A stretch of 64,000 nt of DNA from Tribonema minus (Eukaryota; Sar; Xanthophyceae; Tribonematales; Tribonemataceae): positions 186,001 through 250,000 of the forward strand of contig JAFCMP010000179.1 of assembly GCA_017506865.1 (NCBI GenBank), given 5' to 3'. Within the stretch, counting starts at the first letter, position 1. Each line of letters opens with the position of its first letter. Shown one piece after another: positions 30,624 through 40,987 of the stretch. Below the pieces are notes generated by a model. It saw nothing but the letters and a program-made list of their open reading frames with translations, did no database searches and was not told the origin of the DNA. Both the position numbers and the translations under genes were made by a program.

Positions 30624-33600
30624 TCAAGTTCGTCTCGTAGTGAAGTGCACCCATGCTGTGTTTGCCGGTCCACCAGCACTGATATGCTGCTGCAACCGCA
30701 AGTACGCTGCGTTGACAAGTTCTTCATTGCCGTGCAGTCTGCGTACCTCGTTCAGCTGCTCAAGAGTGAGGCTGTGGTCTTTGATACATGACAAACTTAG
30801 TACGTGCAATGGACACTCGCCACCCTGCTCAGCTGGGCGCTTGGCCGAGTCATGCATGAACTTACAGCACTTGGGGCATCCGTGAGTCAGAGAATTGATC
30901 GGAGCAGCTGCCGTCACTTGAGCTTTAAACAATCTCCTCTGCTCGTTATGCCGCTCTTGAACCTCGTCTTCTTCTTGCTGTCTTAACTGTGAGCGGCGCC
31001 GTCTTTCCCGCTCTTTGCGCGCTCTAGTGTCTGCCTCCTCTGTTGCCCTAGCGGCAGCCTCCTGTGCAGCCTTAGCAGCGGCAGCCTCCTGTGCAGCCTT
31101 AGCAGCGGCAGCCTCCTCTGCCGCCTTAGCAGCGGCAGCCTCCCGTGCGGCCTTAGCAGCGGCAGCCTCCCGTGCGGCCTTAGCAGCGGCAGCCTCCTCT
31201 GCCGCCTTAGCAGCGGCAGCCTCCTCTGCCGCCTTAGCAGCGGCAGCCTCCCGTGCGGCCTTAGCAGCGGCAGCCTCCCGTGCGGCCTTAGCAGCGGCAG
31301 CCTCCCGTGCGGCCTTAGCAGCGGCAGCCTCCCGTGCGGCCTTAGCAGCGGCAGCCTCCTGTGCAGCCTTAGCAGCGGCAGCCTCCTCTGCCGCCTTAGC
31401 AGCGGCAGCCTCCCGTGCGGCCTTAGCAGCGGCAGCCTCCCGTGCGGCCTTAGCAGCGGCAGCCTCCTCTGCCGCCTTAGCAGCGGCAGCCTCCTCTGCC
31501 GCCTTAGCAGCGGCAACCTCCTGCATACGCCGCTGTATAGTGCCCTTGGCAACCTGCACAGCCCCGTCGTGTGCCGATTTAATGTCGTTGACATGTGCTG
31601 CTTCGGCTTCCCGCATGAGCGCCTGTGCACGGTGCTCCTTCTCCTGCTGGTACCGTTGTGTGGCCTCTTTGCGGGCTGCGTCCACGTCTGCACGGCGCCG
31701 CTCACGGATGCGCGCAAGCATTGCTTCAAGCTCGTCCTCCTGCCGCTGATACACAGCACCTGCCGTTGCCGCCGCAGCATTGCCGATGAAAGCCAATGTG
31801 TCGTGGTCGACCGCTTGCATGTTTGAAGCCTTTGCTGCAGCGACGGTGCGGTTGCGGTCGGCTGCAGATGTTGCGCGATCCAAGGCGTCCGAGAATGCGC
31901 GGCTAGCTTCTTGTAGTATGGTGGGGGGTATGCTGGTATCGCCTGCCAGGCCCATGCATTCGATGAAATTGTGCATGGCTTCATCCCCTTCGGCGCCGCC
32001 TGCGTGCAAAGCGGACGTCATCACCGAGCGAGCTACAATCATATCACAAATCAGCAAGTCAGACGACTTGAAGTATTGGGGATCACCTACATGGTTGGGA
32101 TGACAAGAGAGAGCATTGGCAGCTAATGGAGCGCGATGATCAAACACAGTTGAACATTTGGTCAGCGTGCGCCAGTAAGGTGCTGCAATTGGGAGTGTCA
32201 GCATCAGTGTGAGTGTCCGCGTCAGTGTGGGTGTCAACGTAAGCGTGAGTGTCAGGGTAAGCGGGTGCAAGTGTCAGCGCAAGCAAGTGTCGCTGCAGCT
32301 GGAAATGTGGGTGTCAGCGTAAGCGTGAGTGCCAGGGTAAGCGGGTGCAAGTGTAAACCTGCTGCGTGTGTGAGTGTCAGCCTGGAGCCGGTCCGAGTGT
32401 GAATGCTGAAGCAAGTGTGAGTGCAAGTGTAAGTGCTGATGCAATTGTGAGTGCAAGGTGTGATGATGCAAGTGTGAGTGCAAGTGTAAGCGCTGATCAA
32501 GTGTGAGTGCGTGTGGAAGTGTGAGTGTTAGTGCTGATGCAAGTGTAAGTCCTGCGTGTGTGAGTGTCAGCATTTAGCCGGTGCAACTGTGAACCTGAGT
32601 GTCAGCCTGAAGCCGGTGCGAGTGTAAGTGCTGAAGCAAGTGTGAGTGCAAGTGTAGTCCTGCTTGCAAGTATGAGTGCAAGTGTAAGTGCTGATGCAAG
32701 TGTGATGCAAGTGTGAGTGCTGATGCAAGTGTAAGTCCTGCGTGTGTGAGTGTCAGCATAAGCGGGTGCAAGTGTGAGTGCAAGTGTAATCCTGCTTGCA
32801 AGTATGAGTGCAAGTGTTAAGTGCTGATGCAAGTGTGAGTGCAAGTGTAGGTCCTGAGTGTACAAGTGTGAGTGCAAGTGTAAGTGCTGATGCAAGTGTG
32901 AGTGCTAGGGTGAGTGCAAGCGTGAGCGCTGATGAGTACAAGTGTGAATGCTGATGAGTAAACGTGAGTGCAAATGTGAGTGCGTGCAAGTGTGTATATG
33001 CTGAAGTGTTGATGCCAACAAGTGTAAATGCTGATGAAAGTGTGCTGAAGCGGCAATGCTAACAACAATATGTTCTGACGTAACTGTATATGCTGAAGTG
33101 CTTATGCTAACAAGCATATCTGCTGACGCATGTTTATATGCTGAAGTGCTTATGCTAGCAAGTATAAATGCTGCCAGTGCAAGCGTGAGTGTCATGTTGC
33201 TGCCGGTGCAAGCGTGAGTGTCATGTTGCTGCCGGTGCAAGTGTGAGTGTAATGTTGCTGCTTTTGCAGGTGAGGGTTGCAATTCTAAGGGTAAGGGTCG
33301 GTGCAGATGCGTACATCTCGACCCGTAAGCGCTCATGCCTTGCACGCGCAACAGCCACTCACCTTCGCTATTGCTGTTGTTGATGTTGCCACCCTGCCCC
33401 CCACTCTCCACGCCTCCATCTGCTGTACTGGCAGCGCCACCCCCGCTGGTGTCTGTACTAGCAGCACTGCGCCGTACATCACCGGTCACCCCCCCATGCG
33501 CTGCAGTGCCAGCCGCTCCTCCATGCGCTGCACCAACACCCCTATCCGCGTCGCTCCTGTTGCTGCGTCCGCCTGCGCTGTGCCCCCCGCCATCTCCATG

Positions 33601-35081
33601 GTCTTCGTCCTCCTCATCGGTATCGTCGCTGGCCAAATTGACTAAGTCAATATGTGATGTGGCAGTGGAGCCTGGTATAGGCGCGGGGGTGCACTGCTCC
33701 CCATGATCGGCCAGGAGGTGAGAGTCTCCACCACCATCGCCGATGTGCTGCCCCCCTTGCACAGCCACGTTATACTGCACCCCATGGCTGCCAACCAGGT
33801 GCGGCGGCCCGCGCCCCGCCAAGATACGGGGATCCCTGGTGCGCTTGACCACATGGGAGGCCCCTCCCTGGCTGCTACCCCCTGCATCTTTGCCTCCACC
33901 CCCATTCCCGTTATCTGTGCTCGACCCTCCCTGTGCATGAGCACCAGCTGCTGCATCGCCATGAGCACCGCCCGCTGCATCGCCATCAGTGTGATGGACA
34001 GGCTGTTTCAGCGCGCGCTTTCGCTGCGCGGCGCTGTGATCATCACGTTGAAGGAGCGCTTCAATGTAAGTCATGACAGACCTCACGGCGCCCTTGAGCG
34101 TCGCCTGAAGCCTCTCATCACTGGGCGATTTGCTTGCGGCGGCGGCTATCAAATGATGGTCCACGGCCCTTATGGCACGCATACTGGGCAGGTTGGTTGG
34201 AGTAGCCGGCAATGTGGTGGTGCCCACAAGCCTCATGGTGTGTGTGAGGCTGAACTTGCTGACAAGCTGTTTGTGTTCGCTGCATGTGACACGCGCGTAC
34301 TCCAAGCCAAACTCGCTGAATATGGCTGCCGCTCCCGCTCTGAATGCACATGACCCATGCACCACCTGCCCACAGCCTGGTGCGGAGCATGGAGCGGTCA
34401 GGCCACTTCTGCCGCACTCATGGCAGGCCTTGTCGAACATACCGTTCTTGGCTTTTGCGAGATTGCAGCGGTGCAACCCACCCTCCGCCACCTGCTCCAG
34501 TGGTATGACGCATGCTAAGATGCATGTGCTATGAACTGCGCCGTCTATTCTAGGCCGTGATTTCAAGCGCGAAGGCAGTGCGGGCTCGCCTGCGGTTATG
34601 CGGCGCTTGCAGGCTCGGCAGCTGGCGAGGTCAAGGCCACGTTGCTCTCTGCACTCATCACTGGCTTGCCAACAGCGAAAGCAGATGAAATCACGTGCCT
34701 CGATCTGCCCACAGCAGGCCAGCACCTGTGTGCAAGAAAGTATTTGACACAGGTATTTCAGCATATTTAAAATGTCACACAGCTTCAAGTAGTAAACTTT
34801 CCTGCAGCTGTTCAGCATTTAAGCTAGGCAGGCAGCAGTGGAGCGTTCTTTGAGTATGGCGCTGGTGTTAACGCTCTCTGGTTTTACGTTGATGATGATG
34901 TTCAAGCTCGAGCTCCCTGACTACACACAACTGCAAGGCCAGAAATTGCGCAAGTCCGGTTGCAATGGCAAAGGCAGATTACATTACAAGTAGATGACGA
35001 TGTGACGCACCTTCACAAACGCCGAGTTGCAAACTTTGCATGCAACCTGAGCCGGCTGTGGGTCGCCTTCATCTCCGCGTT
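30624..35081 (-). CDS. PHD-like zinc-finger protein with nonapeptide helix, three or more exons
   Basis: Exon B 34725-33363 and exon C 32086-30624 join in phase 1 (GAAG|GTGAGT to CATGTAG|GTGATC). A 5' exon at 35081-35011 joins in phase 0 and adds CKVCNSAFVK before ACCGQIEARDFICFRCW, completing a zinc knuckle. The start codon is not located. Exon B has an extended-PHD-like cluster (CHECGRSGLTAPC, then CGQVVHGSCAFRAG and CSEHK), then a Gly/His/Ser-rich disordered region with DLVNLASDDTDEEDED, a possible SUMO-interaction motif. Exon C has a helical region, 17 copies of AAAKAA(E/R/Q)EA, a basic stretch and a last Cys/His cluster (HGCPKCCKFMHD). The likely role is a chromatin or nucleic-acid scaffold. 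The join of B and C rests on phase, the polypyrimidine acceptor and strand; cDNA is needed to prove it. Confidence 0.6.
31037..31516 (-). repeat. 27-bp coding tandem repeat, 17 copies
   Basis: Each unit encodes AAAKAAxEA with x = E, R or Q. In coding order x reads E E R R E Q R R R R E E R R E Q Q, so the block EERREQ appears twice, pointing to segmental duplication. The peptide should form a long single alpha helix with an i to i+9 pattern of charges. The antisense strand is also open but is a by-product. Confidence 0.9.
32088..33362. repeat. Degenerate GTGAGTGCAAGT microsatellite filling an intron
   Basis: From about 32190 to 33260 the plus strand is built of GTGAGTG, CAAGTGT and GTAAGTG-type hexamers with interspersed unique bases. 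The region coincides with the proposed 1,275-nt intron between exons B and C of the minus-strand PHD-like gene. Frames in it (Thr/Leu or His/Leu strings) are repeat artefacts. Confidence 0.75.
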
Positions 35082-35574
35082 CTGCAGCAGCACAGCACGC
35101 GCAGGCAAGGAAACCAGACTATGAGTTGAAGATTGCACAAGGCTCCCAGGCACCAGCAAGCTGAATGACTCCGAGTACCACCAATCATCCTAGGTATCAT
35201 CAATCCTTATAAGACGTTCCATGGTGGCACTGCAGCTGCGATAGCGAGTAACTTTGATCAACTGAACTTGAAGTGCATTTACACGCCCTCTAAGCAGCGG
35301 AACGCGGTTGAGATTTCCACATTGGTCAATGCATATCAGGCCATCGCTCACCTGCCATTTGAAGGCAGCAACAGCGTCGACGGGTGTGCGGCAGAGTAAA
35401 AATGCGGCGGATATTTCCGGGGCGTCACAACCGACGTGGTCAACGAAAGGGCTTCGGAGCCTGGTTCAGATGTGCTCGGGGTTCTGTCACGTTTTTCGGA
35501 GCTCACTTTGGTCAGCCCACCAGTTTGTATCCAGTCTAGCAGAGCAGCGCCATCGCCTCCCTTCTCAGCAGATA
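35082..35574. other. Spacer between divergent PHD-like and Hsp70 genes
   Basis: This should contain the promoter and first exon(s) of the minus-strand PHD-like gene; a CCACCATGG context lies on the minus strand near 35223, but its frame stops after ten codons. It also contains the promoter of Hsp70. The plus-strand frame is open from 35308, but that part is not Hsp70-like. Confidence 0.4.
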
Positions 35575-38500
35575 ATGAGCGTTGCAGCCAGTGGAGATGG
35601 GGCCAGCGCCAGCGCCAGCGCCAGCGCGTGGAAGAACTGCAAAGGCGGCGTCATCGGGCTCGACCTCGGCACCACAAGGTCCTGCGTTGGCGGTGCTTCC
35701 ATGGCTGACAACGAGCCGGCTGCGCATATCCTCGACCTTGAGGGCGGGCTCACCACCACACCGACCTGCATTGGCTTCATGCCCGACAACACCATGCTCT
35801 TCGGCAACCAGGCCAAGGAGGAGACGCTCCTGGAGTGCCCCCAGAATCTGATCTACAACGTGAAGCGCATCATCGGCAGGAAGTACAGCGACAACGCAGT
35901 GCAGGAGGACATACGTGCTGGCACCATCTCATTCACCTTGAGGGCTGACGACAATGACGACATCCTCATCAAGGTCAGCAGCTCACTATTCTCCGCCATA
36001 TCGCGCTTCGCTGTAGCTGATGCTTCTGCTGAAGCGTTGCATCCACGATGATGCCTTCCGGCGCCGTACGGTGCACGCTCTCTGCTGGTTGTATGTCTAG
36101 GTGAAGTGGTAGCATCATGACGGACACTACTATGCTGACCGGGCTGCCATGCTGCTGCTGGTGGTGTCGGTACTGTGCCGCACTTGCTGATCCTTACTTG
36201 CCCCATTTTCTTTGCTGCTTCAAAACTGTCATGTTCATGTGCTAGGACACAAGTGTCAGCATATGGAAACAAACTCTCTATGTTTACAAAAAAGCTGCTT
36301 CAGAGTAAATTTCACATGGTTGCATATTCTGTGACCTAACGGTTGTGCTCATTGCACTGTTGTCGATCGCGTCCAGGTGATGGAAGAGAACGGGGAGCCA
36401 GTCTGGATGTCGCCCATAGTCTACACGTCAATCTTCATCCGCCACTTGGTGGAGTGGGCCACCCAGAAGCTCGGGACCAAGGTCACGCACGCGGTCATCA
36501 CTGTGCCGGCCAACTTCAAGGACGCTCAGAGGACGGCCACTCTCCAAGCCGCCTATTTGAGCGGATTCGAGGAGAACCATGTGCGCCTACTTCAAGAGCC
36601 CACCGCCGCCGCATACGCCTTTGGCCTCGACAAGAACGGCACTTCTACCAACGTCGTGTACGACCTCGGCGGCGGCACTTTCGACGTGTCGGTGGTCTTC
36701 AGCGACAACGGCGACTGCACGGTGAAGGCCACCAAGGGGGACATGAACCTGGGGGGGGACAACTTCACGCAGGACATCGTTGATTGGTGCCTCAGCGAGA
36801 TCAGGGTGCAGGCCAGCGCTCAAGTCGCCGAAAGCGTCAGGAGTAACGCGGAAAGCATGGCGATGCTGCGGGAAGCTTCCAACAAGGCGAAGCACACCCT
36901 ATCCGATAGCACGACCGCAACCATCCAGGTCCGCGCGCTGTGGGAAGATGCAGACGGCAAGGCAGTCAACTTCAAGTTCAACATCAGCCGTGCAGACTTC
37001 GAGGACCGCAACAAGCTGCTCTTCGATGAGTGCCGCGAGACCGTCACCGCTGCGCTCAAGGACGCGGGGCTCAACAAGGGCGACATCGACCACGTCATCC
37101 TGGTCGGCGGCAGCACTCGAATCTGGGGCATTCGCCAGCTACTGTCAGACTACTTCGGCAAGCCCCCCAACCGCCAGGTCCACCCCGACGAGGCAGTGGC
37201 GATGGGAGCGGCGACATATGCTCTCAGTCTCGCCAGCAGCCAGCTCAGCACTCCTTCGCTGAAGGACGTCATCCCACTGTCCCTGGGCATCGCCCTCAGC
37301 GACGGCTCCATGAGCTTCATCATCGAGCGCAACACGCAGTACCCCATCTCCGTCCGTCATCCCGTCACCAACAGCGAAGCCAACCAGAAAGCCGTGCGCA
37401 TCGACGTGTACGAGGGCGAGCGGAGCTGGGCGGAGCAGAACACCTTGCTCGACTCCTTCATCCTGCACATCACACCACTGCCGCTGGCGACTGCCAAACT
37501 CATGGTGACCTTCACCGTGAACGAGCACGGCATCCTCATTGCTTCAGCGGAGGAGCTCTTCAGCAACAACAAGACGGAGCTGCGCGTCATCAAGCGCACC
37601 AACAGCATATCTCCAGAGAGACTTCAGCTGATGCTCGAGCAGGTGAGATGCAGCAGCATAAATGTTTCATGTGTTTGTATTTTGTTGTAATTTCAACTTG
37701 GCATTGCCAGCACTCTTGAAACCCGCTTTTCTTATCATATGACATTATCGCCAGAGAGACTTCAGCTTATGCTCGAGCAGGTGCGAAGCAGCAGCAGGTT
37801 CTTGAATCTCACTTTCCTATGACATGTAAGTTACAAGTTATAATTCATGCACTGTATGTTGCTGCATATGCTGTAGATGTGTTCATAAGCCTATGCACTG
37901 TTGTAGAACAGAAGCGCTTGTGCCACCAATTTACGTTCAGCTCCCTTGCCTACTTGTACTTCAATGCAGAAAATTGTCTGTTTATGTAAGGGCTATTGCA
38001 TTCCCGTCACATATCATAGCCATACGATAGATCTTTCCTACCTTGCCACGATGCTCAACTCTAACCCCGACCTACCCAAACATACCATTCATTTCGATTC
38101 GATTCCTCTGTCTAATTGTATTTGATTGCAGCAGGTTGATATGTGTTCTATGTGCATGATCATCATCAATCAAGCCATGCAACAAAACCTACTGGTTTCA
38201 TGTTGCTTGTCGCATGTTGTTGTATGAAGCATACCTCAGCCTTTGCTTTGAGCAACTATGGTTGTGATGTGAGTGAATTACTCTCCTCCTTGTCTTGCAG
38301 GTTCATGATGCCATCTCATCTCTACATGCTGCCACCTCGCTGTACATTTCTGATATATACCTTGCTTCAGTTTGTATTTGGCAAGTGTCTTTTGGATGTT
38401 GCTGGTGCTCATCACCTGATACATGATCCACCATTGCCACTGACCGTTTTCGATGCACAGCGCGTACTTGTGATGGCGTCATGCGTACTCATTCATGTTG

Positions 38501-39041
38501 CTTGTGCTCGTCTCATTTTATGGTCCTGCAGGCCGCGCACTTTGCCGAGAGGGATGCTGCTGCGGTACGGCTGAACCTCGCCAAGCGCGACCTTGGCAGT
38601 ATCATCTCCGCCAGCACGAAGCTGATCCAGTACGCCTCAGAGGATCAGAAGTCTGCCATCGCCGAGGTGCGCGACTGGCTTGCCGCAAACAAGAACTCCA
38701 CAGAGCTGGAAGCGGCGGACGTCGACACCAAGATCGCGGAGCTGACGCCCATACGCGATCAGCTGGAGGGCGCTCGTGCTGCCACGTGCGTCAAGGTCGA
38801 GAAGGACTCCGGCAGCGGCGCAGCTGTTGACGCCAAGATGGACGACGGCACCAGCGTTAATGATGACGCAGACAGCAGCGACAATGGCGATGAGGGGGAG
38901 GGCGAGCAGCAGCAGACACTGACACCTCGCAAGCGGGCCACGTGCGCAAAGGTGGTGAGTGATGAGTCAGGGGGTAAGCGTGCAACACGCAGTGCACAGA
39001 CTACGCCCGCAGGCAAGCGCACTCGCGCAAGCTGCCACTAA
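35575..39041 (+). CDS. Hsp70-family chaperone, three exons
   Basis: Exons 35575-35973, 36377-37642 and 38532-39041 join in phase 0 to 724 residues. Nucleotide-binding motifs: GLDLGTTRSCVGG (start), EPTAAAYAFGLDK, VYDLGGGTFDVSVV, and ILVGGSTRIWGIRQLL. The substrate-binding domain follows (IPLSLGIALSDGS, then FTVNEHGILIASAEE), and the helical lid is in exon 3. The tail is unusual: an acidic stretch (DDADSSDNGDEGEGEQQQ), then a basic stretch with KRATRSAQTTPAGKRTRAS, in place of the EEVD of cytosolic Hsp70. The basic end could be a nuclear signal. The first intron has a weak donor (AAG|GTCAGC). It would fold viral proteins or act in assembly. Confidence 0.92.
35974..36376 (+). other. Hsp70 intron 1 (403 nt)
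   Basis: Donor AAG|GTCAGC and acceptor GCGTCCAG|GTG, phase 0. Stops interrupt the frame soon after the donor. The donor is weaker than others in the window. Confidence 0.75.
37643..38531 (+). other. Hsp70 intron 2 (889 nt) with duplicated exon end
   Basis: Donor CAG|GTGAGA and acceptor TGGTCCTGCAG|GCC, phase 0. Positions 37608-37658 (exon end plus donor) are repeated with few changes at 37746-37796, sharing CCAGAGAGACTTCAGCT and GCTCGAGCAGGTG. The intron therefore contains a second, diverged donor (GTGCGA). Confidence 0.75.
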
Positions 39042-39659
39042 CTGCCCCCCGCAGCAGTCACAGCAACCAACATCACTGCATCATGCATGCATGGCTAGCG
39101 CACGCCATGGATATGCTGCACTTCAAGTGCACGGAAAGGGGTACGTAGTGGGGTTAAGTCAGCAACGCGCGCATACACGCCGTTGGGGTGGGTCTTACAA
39201 GTGATACCAGTACGTTTGCAGCAAGGAGCTTCTGTAGTGGTATTGCAAGAACTGCGTGTGTGTCATCACTGGACCTAGCATAGTGCGTGGCATGGCCGGA
39301 TGTGGCACAGCGCGTGGCCTTTGAGGTGCCCGTTTGCAGCAGTGTCATCGTTAGACCTAGCTTAGTGCGTAGCATCGCGCGGACATGGGTGGCCTGTGAG
39401 GTGCCCGGTTGCAGCATTGTGAAATACATGCATCGCTGTCAGTAAGTTCGACATGTGCACCAGGGCGTCTTCTGCCTGTATGATGCTACATGTGCTTGTT
39501 GGTGTGTTGCATGCATTTGAGTGCTGGCGTCAATGGAGTGTGCATGTGATGCTGCAGTCCAAACCTTGCGCAGTCATTCCCACTTTACACGATCATCACG
39601 CATTGTTGGTGTACCGTTGTATCATGTGTGTGCAAGTTCAAAGGCAGGCCCTTGCAGGT
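39042..39659. other. Intergenic region
   Basis: No gene is supported. Two diverged copies of a segment around CTTAGTGCGT, CAGTGTCATCGTTAGACCTAG and GGTGCCCG(T/G)TTGCAGCA occur at about 39250-39420, which is a local tandem duplication. Confidence 0.4.
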
Positions 39660-40965
39660 ACAAGTAGTAGTGTCAGTGTGAACGCGCATACCGAGTGTGT
39701 GTGAGTGATAGTGATAGTGTGAGAGCTTGTGCAGTCAGTGTAAGTGTAATGTCAGTGTACGTCTCGGTGTAAGAGAGAGTGTGATAGTAATTGTGAGTGT
39801 CATAATAGGTAAGAGTGTGAATTTGCAAGTGAGTGTAAGAGTCAGTTGTAGTTGAGTGTGAGCATGAGTGCCCGAGTAATTGGAGGCGCCAGTCAGTGTC
39901 AGAGTAAAGTTGGAGTGTAAGTGCGAGTGTGAGTGTAAGTGTAAGTGCGAGTGTAAGTGTAAGTGTCAGTGTCAGAGTAAAGTTGGAGTGTAAGTGTAAG
40001 TGTGTAAGTGTATGTGTAAGTGTAAGTGTAAGTGTCAGAGTAAAGTTGGAGTGTCAGAGTAAAGTTGGAGTGTAAGTGCGAGTGTAAGTGTAAGTGTCAG
40101 TGTCAGAGTAAAGTTGGAGTGTAAGTGTAAGTGTGTAAGTGTATGTGTAAGTGTAAGTGTAAGTGTATGTGTAAGTGTAAGTGTAAATTGGAGTGTGTAA
40201 GCGCGAGTGTAAGTGTGTAAGTGTATGTAAGTGTCAGAGTAAAGTTGGAGTGTAAGTGCGAGTGTAAGTGTAAGTGCGAGTGTAAGTGTGTAAGTGTAAG
40301 TGTCAGTGTCAGAGTAAAGTTGGAGTGTAAGTGCGAGTGTAAGTGTAAGTGTAAGTGTAGGTGTAAGAGTAAGCTAGTGTCAGTGTAAGTGTAAGTGTCA
40401 GTGTCAGAGTAATGTTGGCAAGTCAGAGTGTCAGTGTCAGTGTAAGTGTAAGTGTCAGTGTAAGTCGCAGTGTCAGAGTAAAGTTGGAGTGTAAGTGCGA
40501 GTGTAAGTGTAAGTGCGAGTGTAAGTGTGTAAGTGTAAGTGTCAGTGTCAGAGTAAAGTTGGAGTGTAAGTGCGAGTGTAGGTGTAAGTGTAAGCTAGTG
40601 TCAGTGTAAGTGTCAAGTGTCAGTGTCAGTGTCAGAGTAATGTTGGCAAGGGAAGTGCGAGTGTAAGTGTCAGTGTCAAGTTTCAAGTGTGAGTGTAAGT
40701 GTGAGTATGAGTGTAAGTGTCAGTGTCAGTGTCAGAGTAAAGTTGGCAAGTGTCAGCGTCAAGTGTGGTGTAAGTGTGAGTGTAAGTGTGTAAGTGTCAG
40801 AGTAAAGTTGGCAGGGGCAGAGCAGATCAAGTGCAAGTGTGAGTGTAAGTGTGAGTGTACGTGTCAGGGTAAAATTTGCAGAGACAGTGTAAGTGTTAAA
40901 CGTTAAATGTTCGTGTGAGCGTTGTCAGCGTAAGTGTAGTTGTAAGTATACTATCCTTTTCGCAT
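39660..40965 (+). repeat. GTGTAA/GTGTCA hexanucleotide microsatellite
   Basis: About 1.3 kb of degenerate hexamers (GTGTAAGTGTAAGTGTCAG) with recurring punctuating phrases CAGAGTAAAGTTGGAGTG and TGTTGGCAAG, which give a higher-order period. Short frames inside it (Cys/Lys or Thr/Leu strings) are artefacts. It lies between the 3' ends of Hsp70 and the histidine kinase. Confidence 0.9.
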
Positions 40966-40987
40966 TCTGAAGTGTCGGCACTGCGGA

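Noticed and set aside
31015..31749. A 244-codon plus-strand frame rich in AAAASRAALA
   Set aside because: It is the antisense of the 27-bp repeat, open only because the repeat lacks stops in that frame.
30983..31984. A 333-codon minus-strand frame of LPLLRRQRRLPLL repeats
   Set aside because: It is an out-of-frame reading of the same repeat; the other frame continues into non-repeat sequence with better composition and a phase-matching splice.
32252..33068. Several frames of Thr/Leu/His strings at 32.2-33.1 kb
   Set aside because: They are translations of the hexanucleotide microsatellite that fills an intron.
36343..37719. Alternative plus-strand frames over Hsp70 exon 2 (146, 160, 229 codons)
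   Set aside because: Out-of-frame readings of the Hsp70 exon, Arg/His/Pro-rich.
40412..40906. Cys/Lys/Val frames inside the 39.7-41.0 kb microsatellite
   Set aside because: Simple-repeat translation with no non-repeat extension.
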